Source of the DNA: Pseudarthrobacter sulfonivorans
Lineage (GTDB): Bacteria > Actinomycetota > Actinomycetes > Actinomycetales > Micrococcaceae
Direction of reading: 5' to 3'
Assembly (NCBI RefSeq): GCF_014712225.1
Contig: NZ_JACXBW010000017.1
Coordinates: 35,811 to 99,810 of the forward strand
DNA length: 64,000 bases
Below, piece after piece: positions 42,790-51,946 of the stretch; positions within the stretch are counted from its first letter, which is position 1; the number at the start of each line of letters is the position of its first letter. A program made the position numbers and the translations under genes. The notes beneath the pieces were generated by a model that worked only from the letters and a program-made list of their open reading frames with translations, was not told the DNA's origin and searched no databases.

Positions 42790-43574
42790 TCAGGATGGCA
42801 GCGGAAGCTTCGCCGTCCTGCCGCCGTCCAGCACGATGATCTCTCCTGTGAGGAACCGGGACCTTTCGCTGCCAGGATAGACGGCCAGGTCGCCCACATC
42901 CTCAGGGCGCCCCACCCGCCCCAGCGGATGCAGCCGATTTAAGGCGTCGCGGGCCGCGTCCGGCTCGGGCAGTGTTGCGAGATAGATGTCGCTGAGTTCG
43001 GACCCGATCCATCCGGGCGCAATGGCATTGCACCGGATATTTTCCTCCCCGTGGTCCACGGCCATGGCGCGGGTCATGCCGTGGATCCCGGCCTTGGAGG
43101 CGTAGTAATCGGCATGCCCGGGGTTTGCGGCCAGGCCTTCAATGGAGCCGATATTGATAATGCTCCCGCCGCCTCGCTTTCTCATGTGCGCCAGCGCGGC
43201 CTGGGCTAAAAATAGCGGTGCCCGGAGATTTATCGCCATCATCAGGTCCCACTCCGCCACGCTGATTGCCGGAATGCTGCGCTCGAACATGATGCCGGCG
43301 TTGTTGATCACGACGTCGATTCCGCCGTAGTGCCCCACCGTGCGCTCGATGACTTCTCAGGCTGCCGCGGGCAAGGCGAGATCCGCCGCGATAGCAAGAA
43401 CGCTGGGATTGTTCTCCAATGACCCGTCCAGATGATGGCGCTGGACGATCGCCACGTTGGCGCCTTCCTCCAGGTAGCGGTCCACGATGCCGCGGCCGAT
43501 GCCCTGTCCCCCGCCTGCAACCAGGGCGATTTGCCTTCAAGTTGCACTGTCCGCTCCAACTCCCGGCCGCTCAT
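42790..43574 (-). pseudogene. Short-chain dehydrogenase/reductase, one frameshift and one nonsense codon
   Basis: The 3' part encodes a typical SDR: IDVVINNAGIMFERSIPAIS, INIGSIEGLAANPGHADYYA with the Tyr-x-x-x-Lys site at YYASK, and an ending in FLTGEIIVLDGG. The 5' part begins MSGRELERTVQLEGK, but then leaves the frame near 43530, where one T of a run (A on the coding strand) appears to be missing. Restoring it gives the Gly-rich cofactor motif. A TGA at 43357-43359 interrupts the restored frame just before the intact part. The gene reads away from operator E and was probably part of the regulon. Confidence 0.85.
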
Positions 43575-43664
43575 CGGGGCCGCTGTTTCTTCGAATTATC
43601 AGGATGGCCACTACTCGCCTGTTGACGATGTGACCTCGCCCACTCTATTCTTTTGTTCACTAGC

Positions 43665-43689
43665 TAATCAAGCTGTTCACTTAGTGAAC
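43665..43689. promoter_or_regulatory. IclR-type three-half-site operator, copy E (reverse order)
   Basis: TAATC-N5-GTTCA-N5-TGAAC: the same architecture as the other copies read from the opposite strand, with one weak half-site. A further GTTCA at 43655-43659 keeps the ten-base phase. It lies 20 bases before the start of the monooxygenase at 43709. Confidence 0.75.
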
Positions 43690-43708
43690 GTATCAGGAAG
43701 CGCATCCC

Positions 43709-45106
43709 ATGAATCAAATGAGACTGTTCGCGTTCGACTTCGCTGGTCCCGCCCACCTCTCAGCCGGCCTGTGGAGGCACCCCGCTGACCGCGGTGGCGA
43801 GTACAAGTCCGTGAAGTACTGGGTGGAATACGCGCGATTGCTCGAAGAAGCGTGTTTTGACGGCATCTTCTTCGCCGACAATGTCGGATATCACGACGTC
43901 TACAACGGCAGTGTTGCCGAAGCACTCAAAGACGCCGCGCAGATCCCGGCCAACGACCCCGCATTCGCCATCCCTGCCATGGCTGCGGCCACAACCCATC
44001 TCGGCTTCGGAGTAACCTCCACCACCGCCTACGACCACCCCTACGCGCTGGCACGGAAGTTCGCCACTCTGGATCACCTCACAAACGGACGCATCGGCTG
44101 GAATGTCGTGACGTCCTATGCAGACAGTGCTGCGAGGAATCTCGGAACGGGTGTTCAGCGTGCCCATGACGACAGGTATGAGGTGGCCGAAGAGTTCATC
44201 GATGTTGCCCTCAAGCTGTGGGAGGCCTCCTGGGAAGAGGGCTCGGTGGTTTCGGATGCCGCCAGCTCGACTTACGTAGACCCTCAGCGCGTCCATCCAA
44301 TTGAGCACGAAGGCAAGTACTTCACCGTGCCGGGAATTTTCCTCTGCGAGCCGTCACCGCAGCGCACCCCCGTAATCTTCCAGGCCGGCGGCTCCAGCCG
44401 CGGCGTGGCTCTCGCGGCGGCCACCGCCGAAGCCGTTTTTATGAACGCGACATCCAAGGCCGGCCTTAAAAAGCAAGTTGACTCACTCCGCCGGCAGGCG
44501 GAAGAAGCAGGCCGGAATCCCGCCCACATCGCCGTGCTCCAGATGATTACAGTTATCAGCGCCCCCACTGACGCCGAGGCCCGGGAGAAGTACGAGGACT
44601 ACCGCAAACTGGTCTCCTACGAAGGTGCCATGGCCCGGTATAGCGGCTGGACGGGGTTGGACATGTCAACGTTCGATCCCGATGTCCCCCTCCGCCATGT
44701 GAAGACCAACGCGGGCCAGACGATGGTGGACATTTTCTCCAAGATGGATCCGGAGAAGGAGTGGACACCCCGCGACATTGCAGAGTACATCGGCATCGGC
44801 GGGACATCACCGGTCATTGTCGGGGGCCCCGAGACCGTAGCCAATGAACTGACCGCATGGATGGACGAGACAGGCATCAACGGCTTCAACGTTGCCCACG
44901 CGGTCAAATACCAGGACATCAAGGACTTCACCGAATACGTGGTCCCCGAACTGCAGCGCAGGGGCGTTATGAGGTCCGCATACGAGGGATCGACGTTGCG
45001 TGAAAGCCTCTTCGGCGCCGGCAATTCCCGCATCGCCAATGACCACCCGGGTGCTGTCTACCGCGATTCCCTGTCATCCAACGCTTTGCAAGGGCAGCAG
45101 TCATGA
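43709..45106 (+). CDS. FMN-dependent luciferase-like monooxygenase, NtaA/SnaA/DszA family (copy 1)
   Basis: A 465-residue flavin monooxygenase that uses FMNH2 supplied by a separate reductase. It starts MRLFAFDFAGPAHLSAGLW and has DGIFFADNVGYHDVYNGS. It also has the FMN-binding segment FATLDHLTNGRIGWNVVTSY, and later GKYFTVPGIFLCEPSPQRTP and the phosphate-binding FQAGGSSRG. Family members oxidise nitrilotriacetate, EDTA, dibenzothiophene sulfone and similar compounds, often by N-dealkylation. AGGAAG precedes the ATG by eight bases. Its stop overlaps the flavin reductase start (ATGA), and a betaine-type ABC transporter follows, which suggests oxidation of an imported quaternary or tertiary amine. 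Confidence 0.88.
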   Translation: MNQMRLFAFDFAGPAHLSAGLWRHPADRGGEYKSVKYWVEYARLLEEACFDGIFFADNVGYHDVYNGSVAEALKDAAQIPANDPAFAIPAMAAATTHLGFGVTSTTAYDHPYALARKFATLDHLTNGRIGWNVVTSYADSAARNLGTGVQRAHDDRYEVAEEFIDVALKLWEASWEEGSVVSDAASSTYVDPQRVHPIEHEGKYFTVPGIFLCEPSPQRTPVIFQAGGSSRGVALAAATAEAVFMNATSKAGLKKQVDSLRRQAEEAGRNPAHIAVLQMITVISAPTDAEAREKYEDYRKLVSYEGAMARYSGWTGLDMSTFDPDVPLRHVKTNAGQTMVDIFSKMDPEKEWTPRDIAEYIGIGGTSPVIVGGPETVANELTAWMDETGINGFNVAHAVKYQDIKDFTEYVVPELQRRGVMRSAYEGSTLRESLFGAGNSRIANDHPGAVYRDSLSSNALQGQQS

Positions 45107-45648
45107 CTGCCGCAGCAACCGTATCCGCGCCAGCCGTGGACCCCGGCGCCTACCGCCAAGTGTTCGGCCTCCTTCCCACGGGTGTCGTTGCTGTCACGGG
45201 GCTGGACATCAACGGGAAACCTGCAGGGCTCGTCGTCGGAACCTTTCAGTCGCTGTCCCTGGAGCCGGCCCTCGTAACCTTCTGTGTCGACAAGTCCTCG
45301 AGCACGTGGCCGGTACTGCGGTCCTTGGGACGCTTCACGGCCAACATTCTTTCCACGGACCAGCTCAACGTGTGCAGGTCGCTGTCCCGAAAGGGCGAGG
45401 AGAAATTCCAAGGGATCCACTATGCGGACAGCGCTTTGGGCACCCCCCGGATTTTGAACTCCACCGCATGGATCGATTGCGAAGTGCTCTCGGAGGTAGT
45501 CGCCGGTGACCACTACATGATCGTCGGAGCCGTGAAGGCAATGCAAGCCGGTACAGGCGAAGCCCTTGTCTTTCGGGGCGGAAAGTTTGGCGAATTCCAC
45601 CAATGGCCTGTGCCCGCCCCTACAGCCACCGAGAGCGCCCAGCCATGA
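45103..45648 (+). CDS. Flavin reductase (FMN), partner of monooxygenase copy 1
   Basis: A 181-residue protein of the flavin_reduct (HpaC/SnaC) family. YRQVFGLLPTGVVAVTGLDI is the N-terminal signature, VVGTFQSLSLEPALVTFCVD is the FMN-binding core, and VAGDHYMIVGAVKAM with FRGGKFGEFH closes the fold. It reduces FMN with NAD(P)H and passes it to the oxygenase encoded immediately upstream. The ATGA overlap implies balanced synthesis. It is closely similar to the reductase at 53272-53820, for example in the DKSSSTWP and ICRSLSRKG/VCRSLSRKG stretches. Confidence 0.88.
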   Translation: MTAAATVSAPAVDPGAYRQVFGLLPTGVVAVTGLDINGKPAGLVVGTFQSLSLEPALVTFCVDKSSSTWPVLRSLGRFTANILSTDQLNVCRSLSRKGEEKFQGIHYADSALGTPRILNSTAWIDCEVLSEVVAGDHYMIVGAVKAMQAGTGEALVFRGGKFGEFHQWPVPAPTATESAQP

Positions 45649-45685
45649 CCGTCCGGCACCCAGACAGCGAAGTCAGGAGCAACCC

Positions 45686-46813
45686 ATGAACGCCATGTAC
45701 CTCGAAGCACCCACCCAAGATCGCAAGGAAGACATGAACACCGCAGCCCCCTTCATCAAGGCGGAGCATCTCACCAAGATCTTCTATCCGCCCAGGGCCA
45801 GGTCCCTGCTATCGCGTAAGTCGTCCCTTCAAAACGGCTTCAAAGCCGTCGACGACGTCTCCTTCGAGGTCAAGCGCGGGGAAATCTTCGTCATCATGGG
45901 CCTATCGGGGTCCGGGAAGTCGACGATCATCCGCATGCTCAACCGGCTCATCGACGCCACCCAGGGTTCCATCGTTATTGATGGGAAAGACGTGGGCGCA
46001 CTCGATCCGGCCAAGCTTCGGGCGTTCAGGAACGAAACCATCAACATGGTGTTCCAGCATTTCGGCCTCTTTCCCCATAAGTCCCTGCTCGACAACGTAG
46101 CTTTCGGGCTGAAGATTCGCGGGGTGGACAGGCAAACACGCGAGGCGAAAGCCACAGAGGCTTTGAACCTGGTCGGGCTGGGAGACCGGACACACGCCAT
46201 GCCCGATCAGCTCAGCGGCGGCATGCGGCAGCGCGTCGGGTTGGCCCGTGCGCTGGCAACTGACGCGGAAATTCTGCTGATGGATGAACCCTTCAGCGCG
46301 CTTGACCCGCTGATCCGGCAGGATATGCAGCAGCTGCTGATTGAGCTGCAGCGCAACTTCAAGAAGACCATCGTGTTCGTCACCCATGACCTGGATGAAG
46401 CAATGCACCTCGGGGATCAGATCATGGTCATGAAGGAAGGCAAACAGATCCAGCGCGGAACCGCACTGGATCTCCTGGAATCCCCCGCCGATCCATATAT
46501 CGAAAAGTTCGTAGCCGAAGTCAACCGCAGCAAGGTCCTCCACGCCGGCATGCTGGCAGAACCCTTCACCGGGGCAGACCACGAAGACGGCTGTAGGACC
46601 GGCGCGCGACCCGTCACGCCCACCACGGACGGTGCGGAACCACGGGTACAACACACCACCACCACGACAGTCATTGCCGATCTGCTGCCGGTGTTCGCCG
46701 GCGGATGCGACCGGATCCACGTCACCAACCATCAGGGTCTGGTACTTGGCCAACTCACGGCGAAAAAAGTCTTCGCCGCCCTCTCCCCAAAGGAATCTGT
46801 CCATGGAGCTTAA
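45686..46813 (+). CDS. Glycine betaine/proline-type ABC transporter, ATPase
   Basis: A 375-residue ATPase of the ProV/OpuAA type. Walker A is IMGLSGSGKST near residue 75, the Q-loop MVFQHFGLFPHKSLLDNVAF, the signature LSGGMRQRVGLARALA, Walker B ILLMDEPFSALDPLI, and the switch His VFVTHDLDEAM. The QHFGLFPH pattern is diagnostic of the quaternary-amine uptake family. A C-terminal extension of about 100 residues resembles half of a CBS pair. I chose the ATG at 45686, with AGGAG six bases upstream; a longer frame begins in the reductase gene. It overlaps the permease start by 11 bases. Confidence 0.92.
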   Translation: MNAMYLEAPTQDRKEDMNTAAPFIKAEHLTKIFYPPRARSLLSRKSSLQNGFKAVDDVSFEVKRGEIFVIMGLSGSGKSTIIRMLNRLIDATQGSIVIDGKDVGALDPAKLRAFRNETINMVFQHFGLFPHKSLLDNVAFGLKIRGVDRQTREAKATEALNLVGLGDRTHAMPDQLSGGMRQRVGLARALATDAEILLMDEPFSALDPLIRQDMQQLLIELQRNFKKTIVFVTHDLDEAMHLGDQIMVMKEGKQIQRGTALDLLESPADPYIEKFVAEVNRSKVLHAGMLAEPFTGADHEDGCRTGARPVTPTTDGAEPRVQHTTTTTVIADLLPVFAGGCDRIHVTNHQGLVLGQLTAKKVFAALSPKESVHGA

Positions 46814-47720
46814 TGTTGGAGGGTGGTTTGAGTCCCTCATTAACTGGTGTTTGGCGAACCTCGGTTGGTTCTTCGACGGCATCGCCTGGCTCACCACACA
46901 AATCGTTGGCAGCGTCGAATTTGCACTCATCGTCCTGCACCCGCTGGTCATCATTGCGCTGCTCACCGCGACGGCGGCATTCATGACCCGGAGCATCGGT
47001 ATCACGGTCTTCTCGGCGGCGGCCTTCCTGCTCATCCTTTCCATGGGGCTGTGGCTTGAAACCATGGCCAGCCTCTCGATTGTGCTTGTGTCCGTCGCTG
47101 CCGCCCTTCTGATCGGCGTTCCACTTGGGATTTGGGCGGCCCTAAGTTCCGCTGTGAGCGCCGTGATGCGTCCGGTCCTGGACCTCATGCAGGCCATGCC
47201 CGTGTTCGTCTACCTCATTCCGGCCGTTTTCTTCTTCGGAGTAGGCCAAGTCCCCGGTATCGCGGCAACGATCGTGTTCGCCATACCTCCTGCCGTACGC
47301 CTGACCGAGCTCGGCATCCGCCAGATGGACTCCGAACTCCTCGAAGCAGCGCAGGCCTTCGGCGCCAAGAAGAGCCTGATCCTGCGCGATGTCCAGCTTC
47401 CTCTGGCCTTCCCATCCATCATGGTCGGCGTAAACCAAGTCATCATGCTCGCCCTTTCCATGGTCGTCGTCGCCGGTCTGGTGGGAGCAGGCGGACTGGG
47501 AGGCGTTGTTGTCCAGGGCGTCGCCCAACTTGATACCGCCCGAGGCTTCGAAGGCGGCCTCGCCGTCGTCATCCTTGCCGTATACCTCGACCGAGTCACA
47601 GGCGGCGCAAGCTCCCTGCCGGGGGTACTGCGCAAGAGCAACCGGCTCCGGAAAGAACGCGCCGCCGCCAAAGCCATCACCCCGCAGGCCAATCCCGAAC
47701 CAGCCCTCGCAGTTCATTAG
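46803..47720 (+). CDS. Glycine betaine/proline-type ABC transporter, permease
   Basis: A 305-residue membrane protein of the ProW/OpuAB type with about six helices. The conserved cytoplasmic loop that docks the ATPase reads DSELLEAAQAFGAKKSLILR, ending in LPLAFPSIMVGVNQ. The segment LDLMQAMPVFVYLIPAVFFF is typical of the betaine group. I chose the ATG at 46803, with AAAGGAA upstream; the frame from 46632 runs inside the ATPase gene. It is part of a five-gene transcript under operator E. Confidence 0.92.
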   Translation: MELNVGGWFESLINWCLANLGWFFDGIAWLTTQIVGSVEFALIVLHPLVIIALLTATAAFMTRSIGITVFSAAAFLLILSMGLWLETMASLSIVLVSVAAALLIGVPLGIWAALSSAVSAVMRPVLDLMQAMPVFVYLIPAVFFFGVGQVPGIAATIVFAIPPAVRLTELGIRQMDSELLEAAQAFGAKKSLILRDVQLPLAFPSIMVGVNQVIMLALSMVVVAGLVGAGGLGGVVVQGVAQLDTARGFEGGLAVVILAVYLDRVTGGASSLPGVLRKSNRLRKERAAAKAITPQANPEPALAVH

Positions 47721-47749
47721 TACAAACCACCCCACCCAGGAGCCCACCT

Positions 47750-48646
47750 TTGAAAAACATGATCAGAACCGCAATTGCCTGCGTTGCCGTCGTCGCCAGC
47801 CTCAGCGCTTGCTCTGGAGTCACACCGGCTTCAAGTGGAGGCGGCAATAACGACGGGAATAATAAGACTGTCAACTTCGCCACGGTCCCCGGATTTGATG
47901 ACACTGTAGCTGTCACAGGCCTCTGGTCTGTGCTGCTGAAAGAAAAGGGCTACACGGTCAAAACCACCAGCGTGGACCTGGCAGCCGGATTCTCCGGCAT
48001 CGCCCGGGGAGACCTCGACGGTTACCTCAACGCATGGCTGCCATCAACGCATGCGGCCTACATCGACAAGTACAAGAATGACCTCGTGATCCCCGATAAG
48101 CCGTACTTCGCCAACGATGAGCTGGTCTTGGCGGTGCCTGACTTCGTCCAGGAAAACAGCATCAGCGACCTGGTCCAGAACGCGGGGAAATACGACTCCA
48201 AAATTGTCGGGATCGAAGCCGGTTCCGGAGAAATGAAGCTGCTTCCCGATGTTTTGGCCAAGTACTCCGCCCAGGACAAGCTCAAGATCGTCGAAGGCAG
48301 CACCCCGGCCGCCCTCGCCGCCCTGAAGAGCGGAGTCGACAACAACAAGCCGGTCGTTGTAGCCCTGTGGCAACCGCACTGGGCCTTTGCATCCATGCCG
48401 ATCAAGGCCCTCAAAGACGACTCCCAAGGCTGGCCGAAGCCCGATGGCTCCTACGTCGTACTCTCCAAGAATTTCGCTGAAAAGCACGCAGACGTGCGCG
48501 GCTGGATGGAACACTCCGAACTCACCGACGAGCAATACGCATCGCTGATGCTCGCAGTCAGCGAAACGAAGGATGCCATCACAGGAGCCCAGAAGTGGTT
48601 GGAGACGCCCGCTAACCGGAAAGCCGCAGACGAATGGCTCAAGTAG
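47750..48646 (+). CDS. Glycine betaine/proline-type ABC transporter, lipoprotein binding subunit
   Basis: A 298-residue OpuAC/ProX-type substrate-binding lipoprotein. The signal peptide (MKNMIRTAIACVAVVASL) ends in the lipobox LSAC with Cys 21, followed by a Ser/Gly/Asn-rich linker. The mature part contains GYTVKTTSVDLAAGFSGIAR, LDGYLNAWLPSTHAAYID and VALWQPHWAFASM. Trp residues in these last two segments match the aromatic cage that holds a trimethylammonium or dimethylammonium head group. The start is TTG 47750, placed seven bases after AGGAG; the ATG at 47759 is too far. The ligand is a betaine of unknown identity. Confidence 0.9.
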   Translation: MKNMIRTAIACVAVVASLSACSGVTPASSGGGNNDGNNKTVNFATVPGFDDTVAVTGLWSVLLKEKGYTVKTTSVDLAAGFSGIARGDLDGYLNAWLPSTHAAYIDKYKNDLVIPDKPYFANDELVLAVPDFVQENSISDLVQNAGKYDSKIVGIEAGSGEMKLLPDVLAKYSAQDKLKIVEGSTPAALAALKSGVDNNKPVVVALWQPHWAFASMPIKALKDDSQGWPKPDGSYVVLSKNFAEKHADVRGWMEHSELTDEQYASLMLAVSETKDAITGAQKWLETPANRKAADEWLK

Positions 48647-49000
48647 GCGAATAGATCCACGGCCCGCCACCTAGTGGGGTCACCAAAGAGTCACCGAAGG
48701 TCCGAAACGCGCATCAATGGCGTGTTCCGGGCCTTTGGGCGTGCAGCCTCAGTGCTCGACGTCGTCGGGGGTCCGTGGGGAGCCGGTGGTCCAGGCGCGG
48801 CTTGTCCCACTCGCAATGGCCCCGGACAATTCCCAGCTGACCTGACAGATGTGGCCGACTCGCTCCGATTCTTTGACAGTGAGCCCGCTTACATCTAAAA
48901 TTGAATACGACGTTCAATATGTGAATTGCAGGATACTGTAAGGAAGGTTCCGAAGCTCAATCGGACTCCCGCAAGCGCTCACTCAACGAGGAGGACAGCC
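48647..49000. promoter_or_regulatory. Intergenic region with operator F
   Basis: This 354-base gap after the transporter has no supported gene and no strong terminator. It contains operator copy F at 48902-48926 and the ribosome site of the small gene at 49001. Confidence 0.55.
48902..48926. promoter_or_regulatory. IclR-type three-half-site operator, copy F (reverse order)
   Basis: TGAAT-N5-GTTCA-N5-TGAAT, the same spacing as the others with the third half-site on the left. It lies 75 bases before the small gene at 49001 and controls the downstream semialdehyde dehydrogenase. Confidence 0.75.
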
Positions 49001-49285
49001 ATGAGAAGACCGCTCCGTACCAGAATCCGCCGTACTTCGGGGCCCTCCCTTGAACTGGTGGGTAACTGGACCGCACTGAACCCCAGCGACAGGGTTGTCA
49101 TTTACCGCGGGGACACGGCAACAGCGTCGGGCTCCGTTGACCTCAGGAGTCCGGCTGGAAGCGTTTTCTGGATCCTGCAGGCGGGCGGACAGGGGAGGGT
49201 GATGATTCACAAGGCCGACGGCGTCGCCGTTTATCGCAGAACCGGCCACTCTGCACCTCCCGGGATCCTGTCCAGCTTGCGTTAG
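49001..49285 (+). CDS. Small basic protein of unknown function under operator F
   Basis: A 94-residue protein. GAGGAGGA lies five bases before the ATG. After an Arg-rich start it reads ELVGNWTALNPSDRVVIYRG, then SGSVDLRSPAGSVFWILQAG and VMIHKADGVAVYRRTG, a pattern of alternating strands that suggests a small beta-barrel. I recognise no family. It precedes the semialdehyde dehydrogenase by 68 bases on the same strand, so they are probably co-transcribed. Confidence 0.6.
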   Translation: MRRPLRTRIRRTSGPSLELVGNWTALNPSDRVVIYRGDTATASGSVDLRSPAGSVFWILQAGGQGRVMIHKADGVAVYRRTGHSAPPGILSSLR

Positions 49286-49353
49286 AGAGCTGAATCCACA
49301 AAAGCTTCCACCCGGCCGAATCATCAAACGGTCACTTACCTTCAGGAGAAGAA

Positions 49354-50946
49354 ATGCCAGTAAACGGACATTCGCTCATCGCCGGACAGCAGGTCAGCGG
49401 CGAAAATGGAACGACCTTTGGCTTTAATCCAGCCACGAATGAACAGCTCGACCCCGCCTATTCGCTGATCACGGGAGACCAGCTCAAGCAGGCGACCACG
49501 GCGGCCGCCGATGCCTACCCGTCCTTCAGCACCTTGGACCCGGAGACGCATGCAGGCTTCCTGGAAGCCATCGCGGACAACATCGAGGCCATCGGTGACG
49601 AACTGATCATACGCGCCGGCCAGGAAACCGGGCTGCCCGCCGCCCGCATGCAGGGTGAACGCGCCCGCACGACCGGCCAGCTGCGCCTTTTCGCGAACGT
49701 TGTCCGCCAGGGCGACTTCCGCGGCGTGCGGATCGACCGGGAACTGCCGGACCGCGCCCCTCTCCCCCGTGCAGACATCCGGCAGCGCCAGATCCCGCTG
49801 GGTCCGGTCGCCGTCTTCGGCGCCAGTAATTTCCCGCTCGCGTTTTCGACGGCGGGCGGCGACACCGCGTCGGCCCTCGCCGCCGGCTGCCCGGTCGTCT
49901 TCAAGGCCCACAACGCCCACCCCGGCACTGGTGAGCTGGTTGGCCAGGCCGTGGCCAAGGCCGTCAAGGACTTTGGCCTCCACCCCGGTGTGTTCTCGCT
50001 GGTGTATGGGCCCGGCGCCAGCATCGGCCAGGCCCTCGTGGCCGACCCCGCCATCAAGGCCGTCGGCTTCACAGGATCCCAGGCCGCCGGCATCGCGCTG
50101 ATGCGCACCGCAGCCGCTCGGCCGGAGCCGATTCCCGTGTACGCGGAAATGTCGTCGCTCAACCCGGTCTTCGTTTTCGAAGGCGCCCTCAAGGGTGATG
50201 TCCAAGCCCTCGCGCAGCAGTATGTCACTGCGGTCACCGGCAGCTCAGGGCAGCTCTGCACCTCCCCCGGACTCCTGTTCGCCCCCGTCGGCGAGCTGGG
50301 CGACAAACTCGCGGTGGCCGTCGGACGCGCCGTTTCCGCCTGCGCCGGGCAGACCATGCTTACCGAAGGGATCGCTGGCTCCTGGAACGCGGGCGCCGAG
50401 GCACTGGGCTCCGCGGCCGGGGTCAGCCTGGTCGGTCAGGGCACAGAAGGCGCAACCAAGAACGCCCCTGCCCCCACGATCTTCGGCACCCTGGTCAGGG
50501 ACTTCGTCACCAATCACGTCCTGCATCAGGAGATCTTCGGTGCCGCCAGCCTCGTTATCCGCTACAGCTCCGTGGAGGAACTGATTGAGGCCGTCAACCG
50601 ACTCGAGGGGCAGCTCACCGGGACCCTGCAGCTCACGGAAGAGGATTACGCGACGGCGGCACCGCTGATCCCCGCGCTCGAGCAGAAAGTGGGCCGGATC
50701 ATCGTGAACGGCTGGCCCACCGGCGTCGAGGTAGGCCACGCCATGGTCCACGGCGGTCCGTTCCCGGCCACCTCTGATTCCCGCACCACCTCGGTGGGTA
50801 GTCTTGCCATCAACCGGTTCCTGCGGCCCGTCGCCTACCAGAGCCTGCCGCAGGAGCTCCTTCCCGCTTCGCTGCAGGACGAGAACCCCTGGCACCTGAA
50901 CCGGCTGGTCAACGGCCTGGTTGAGAAGGCGGAAGCAACGGTCTAA
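49354..50946 (+). CDS. Alpha-ketoglutarate semialdehyde (2,5-dioxovalerate) dehydrogenase
   Basis: A 530-residue aldehyde dehydrogenase of the NADP+-dependent fatty-aldehyde/KGSA type. The length, the N-terminal FGFNPATNEQLDPAYSLITG, PLGPVAVFGASNFPLAFSTA, the base in YAEMSSLNPVFVF and the nucleophile in GSSGQLCTSPG all fit enzymes that convert 2,5-dioxovalerate to 2-oxoglutarate. The same reaction ends hydroxyproline, arabinose and glucarate breakdown. With a DapA-family lyase and an HpbD-like epimerase nearby, the hydroxyproline-type route is the natural reading. It follows a small gene under operator F. Confidence 0.88.
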   Translation: MPVNGHSLIAGQQVSGENGTTFGFNPATNEQLDPAYSLITGDQLKQATTAAADAYPSFSTLDPETHAGFLEAIADNIEAIGDELIIRAGQETGLPAARMQGERARTTGQLRLFANVVRQGDFRGVRIDRELPDRAPLPRADIRQRQIPLGPVAVFGASNFPLAFSTAGGDTASALAAGCPVVFKAHNAHPGTGELVGQAVAKAVKDFGLHPGVFSLVYGPGASIGQALVADPAIKAVGFTGSQAAGIALMRTAAARPEPIPVYAEMSSLNPVFVFEGALKGDVQALAQQYVTAVTGSSGQLCTSPGLLFAPVGELGDKLAVAVGRAVSACAGQTMLTEGIAGSWNAGAEALGSAAGVSLVGQGTEGATKNAPAPTIFGTLVRDFVTNHVLHQEIFGAASLVIRYSSVEELIEAVNRLEGQLTGTLQLTEEDYATAAPLIPALEQKVGRIIVNGWPTGVEVGHAMVHGGPFPATSDSRTTSVGSLAINRFLRPVAYQSLPQELLPASLQDENPWHLNRLVNGLVEKAEATV

Positions 50947-50983
50947 CCGACACCCAGCCAGCCGAAACTGGCTCCGGACAGCG

Positions 50984-51015
50984 AAGGGAGCAGCGGAGAA
51001 ATCCGCTGCTCCCTT
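50984..51015. terminator. Bidirectional terminator with GAAA loop
   Basis: A perfect 14-base stem (50984-50997 with 51002-51015) closed by a GAAA tetraloop and followed by T residues. It sits between convergent genes ending at 50946 and 51038. Confidence 0.85.
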
Positions 51016-51037
51016 TTCGTGTTGCCCTCGGCCGGTC

Positions 51038-51892
51038 CTATCCCCCGGGTGTCATCCGATGGCGCATTTCGCCGACGCCCTGCACGTAGGTGACAAGTTC
51101 GTCTCCAGGAGCGAGGAAGCGTTGCGGAACGCGGCCCACTCCCACTCCCGGCGGCGTGCCGGTGAAAATGACGTCGCCTGGGAGCAAGGGCGTAATCCTG
51201 GACAGGCGGGCGATGATCTCCGGAATCGGGAAGACCATATCCATGGTGTTGCCCGTCTGGACCTGTTCCCCGTTGATCGTGCAGCTGAGATCGATGCTGT
51301 TGGGGTCGCCGTACTCGTCCGGAGTGACCAGAAACGGCCCCATGGGGCCGAATCCCGGGAATGACTTCGCCAGGCTGTATTGGGGGGCCGGTCCCGAGGA
51401 CTGCCTGGTGCGTTCCGAGAGGTCCTGCCCGGCGGTAAGCCCGGCGACGTGCCGCCACGCATCGGCGGTGCCTATGTTCGCTCCACCACTGCCCATCACG
51501 GCCACCAGCTCCACCTCCCAGTCCACCGTTCCCGGCGGCAAAACGATGCTCCCGTAGGGGCCGCTCAGCGACGAGAGGAACTTGGTGAAGACAGTGATGT
51601 CCGCCGGCACGGCCAGGCCCGCCTCCGCCGCGTGGGCAGCATAGTTGAGCCCGATCGCAAAAATCTGGCGTGGCTGTGGCGCGGGGGTGCCAAATTCTTC
51701 GGGGGCAATCCCTAAAAGCGCCCTTCCCGTTGCCGTCTCCAACTCCCCCGCGGCTTCCCTGAGTTCGTCCCAGCGTCCATAGCATTCCTGGATTCTGGGG
51801 CTGAACCTGCCTTCGGTTTCGTGCGATACGTCAATGACCCGGTCATCTCGGGTAACGAGCATCAGGCGGTTTGAAATATTGGCCAAGCGCAT
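51038..51892 (-). CDS. Fumarylacetoacetate hydrolase family protein
   Basis: A 284-residue FAH-fold enzyme. IFAIGLNYAAHAAEAGLAVP and WEVELVAVMGSGGANI carry the metal-binding Glu residues, and GDVIFTGTPPGVGVGRVPQR is the closing signature. Family members hydrolyse or decarboxylate 2-oxo-acids such as acylpyruvates and 2-oxohept-3-ene-dioates. It is the last gene of the monooxygenase operon from 57123, after a 2-oxo-4-pentenoate-hydratase-type gene, which suggests that the oxygenated substrate ends as an unsaturated oxo-acid. Confidence 0.85.
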   Translation of the reverse strand: MRLANISNRLMLVTRDDRVIDVSHETEGRFSPRIQECYGRWDELREAAGELETATGRALLGIAPEEFGTPAPQPRQIFAIGLNYAAHAAEAGLAVPADITVFTKFLSSLSGPYGSIVLPPGTVDWEVELVAVMGSGGANIGTADAWRHVAGLTAGQDLSERTRQSSGPAPQYSLAKSFPGFGPMGPFLVTPDEYGDPNSIDLSCTINGEQVQTGNTMDMVFPIPEIIARLSRITPLLPGDVIFTGTPPGVGVGRVPQRFLAPGDELVTYVQGVGEMRHRMTPGG

Positions 51893-51946
51893 GTGAAGAC
51901 CTTACTTTCAGGGGCCGAAGCCTGCTGGCATACGGGAGTGTCAACA

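Noticed and set aside
45902..47197. 431-codon minus-strand frame across the ABC ATPase and permease
   Set aside because: It spans two real overlapping genes in antisense and shows no motif.
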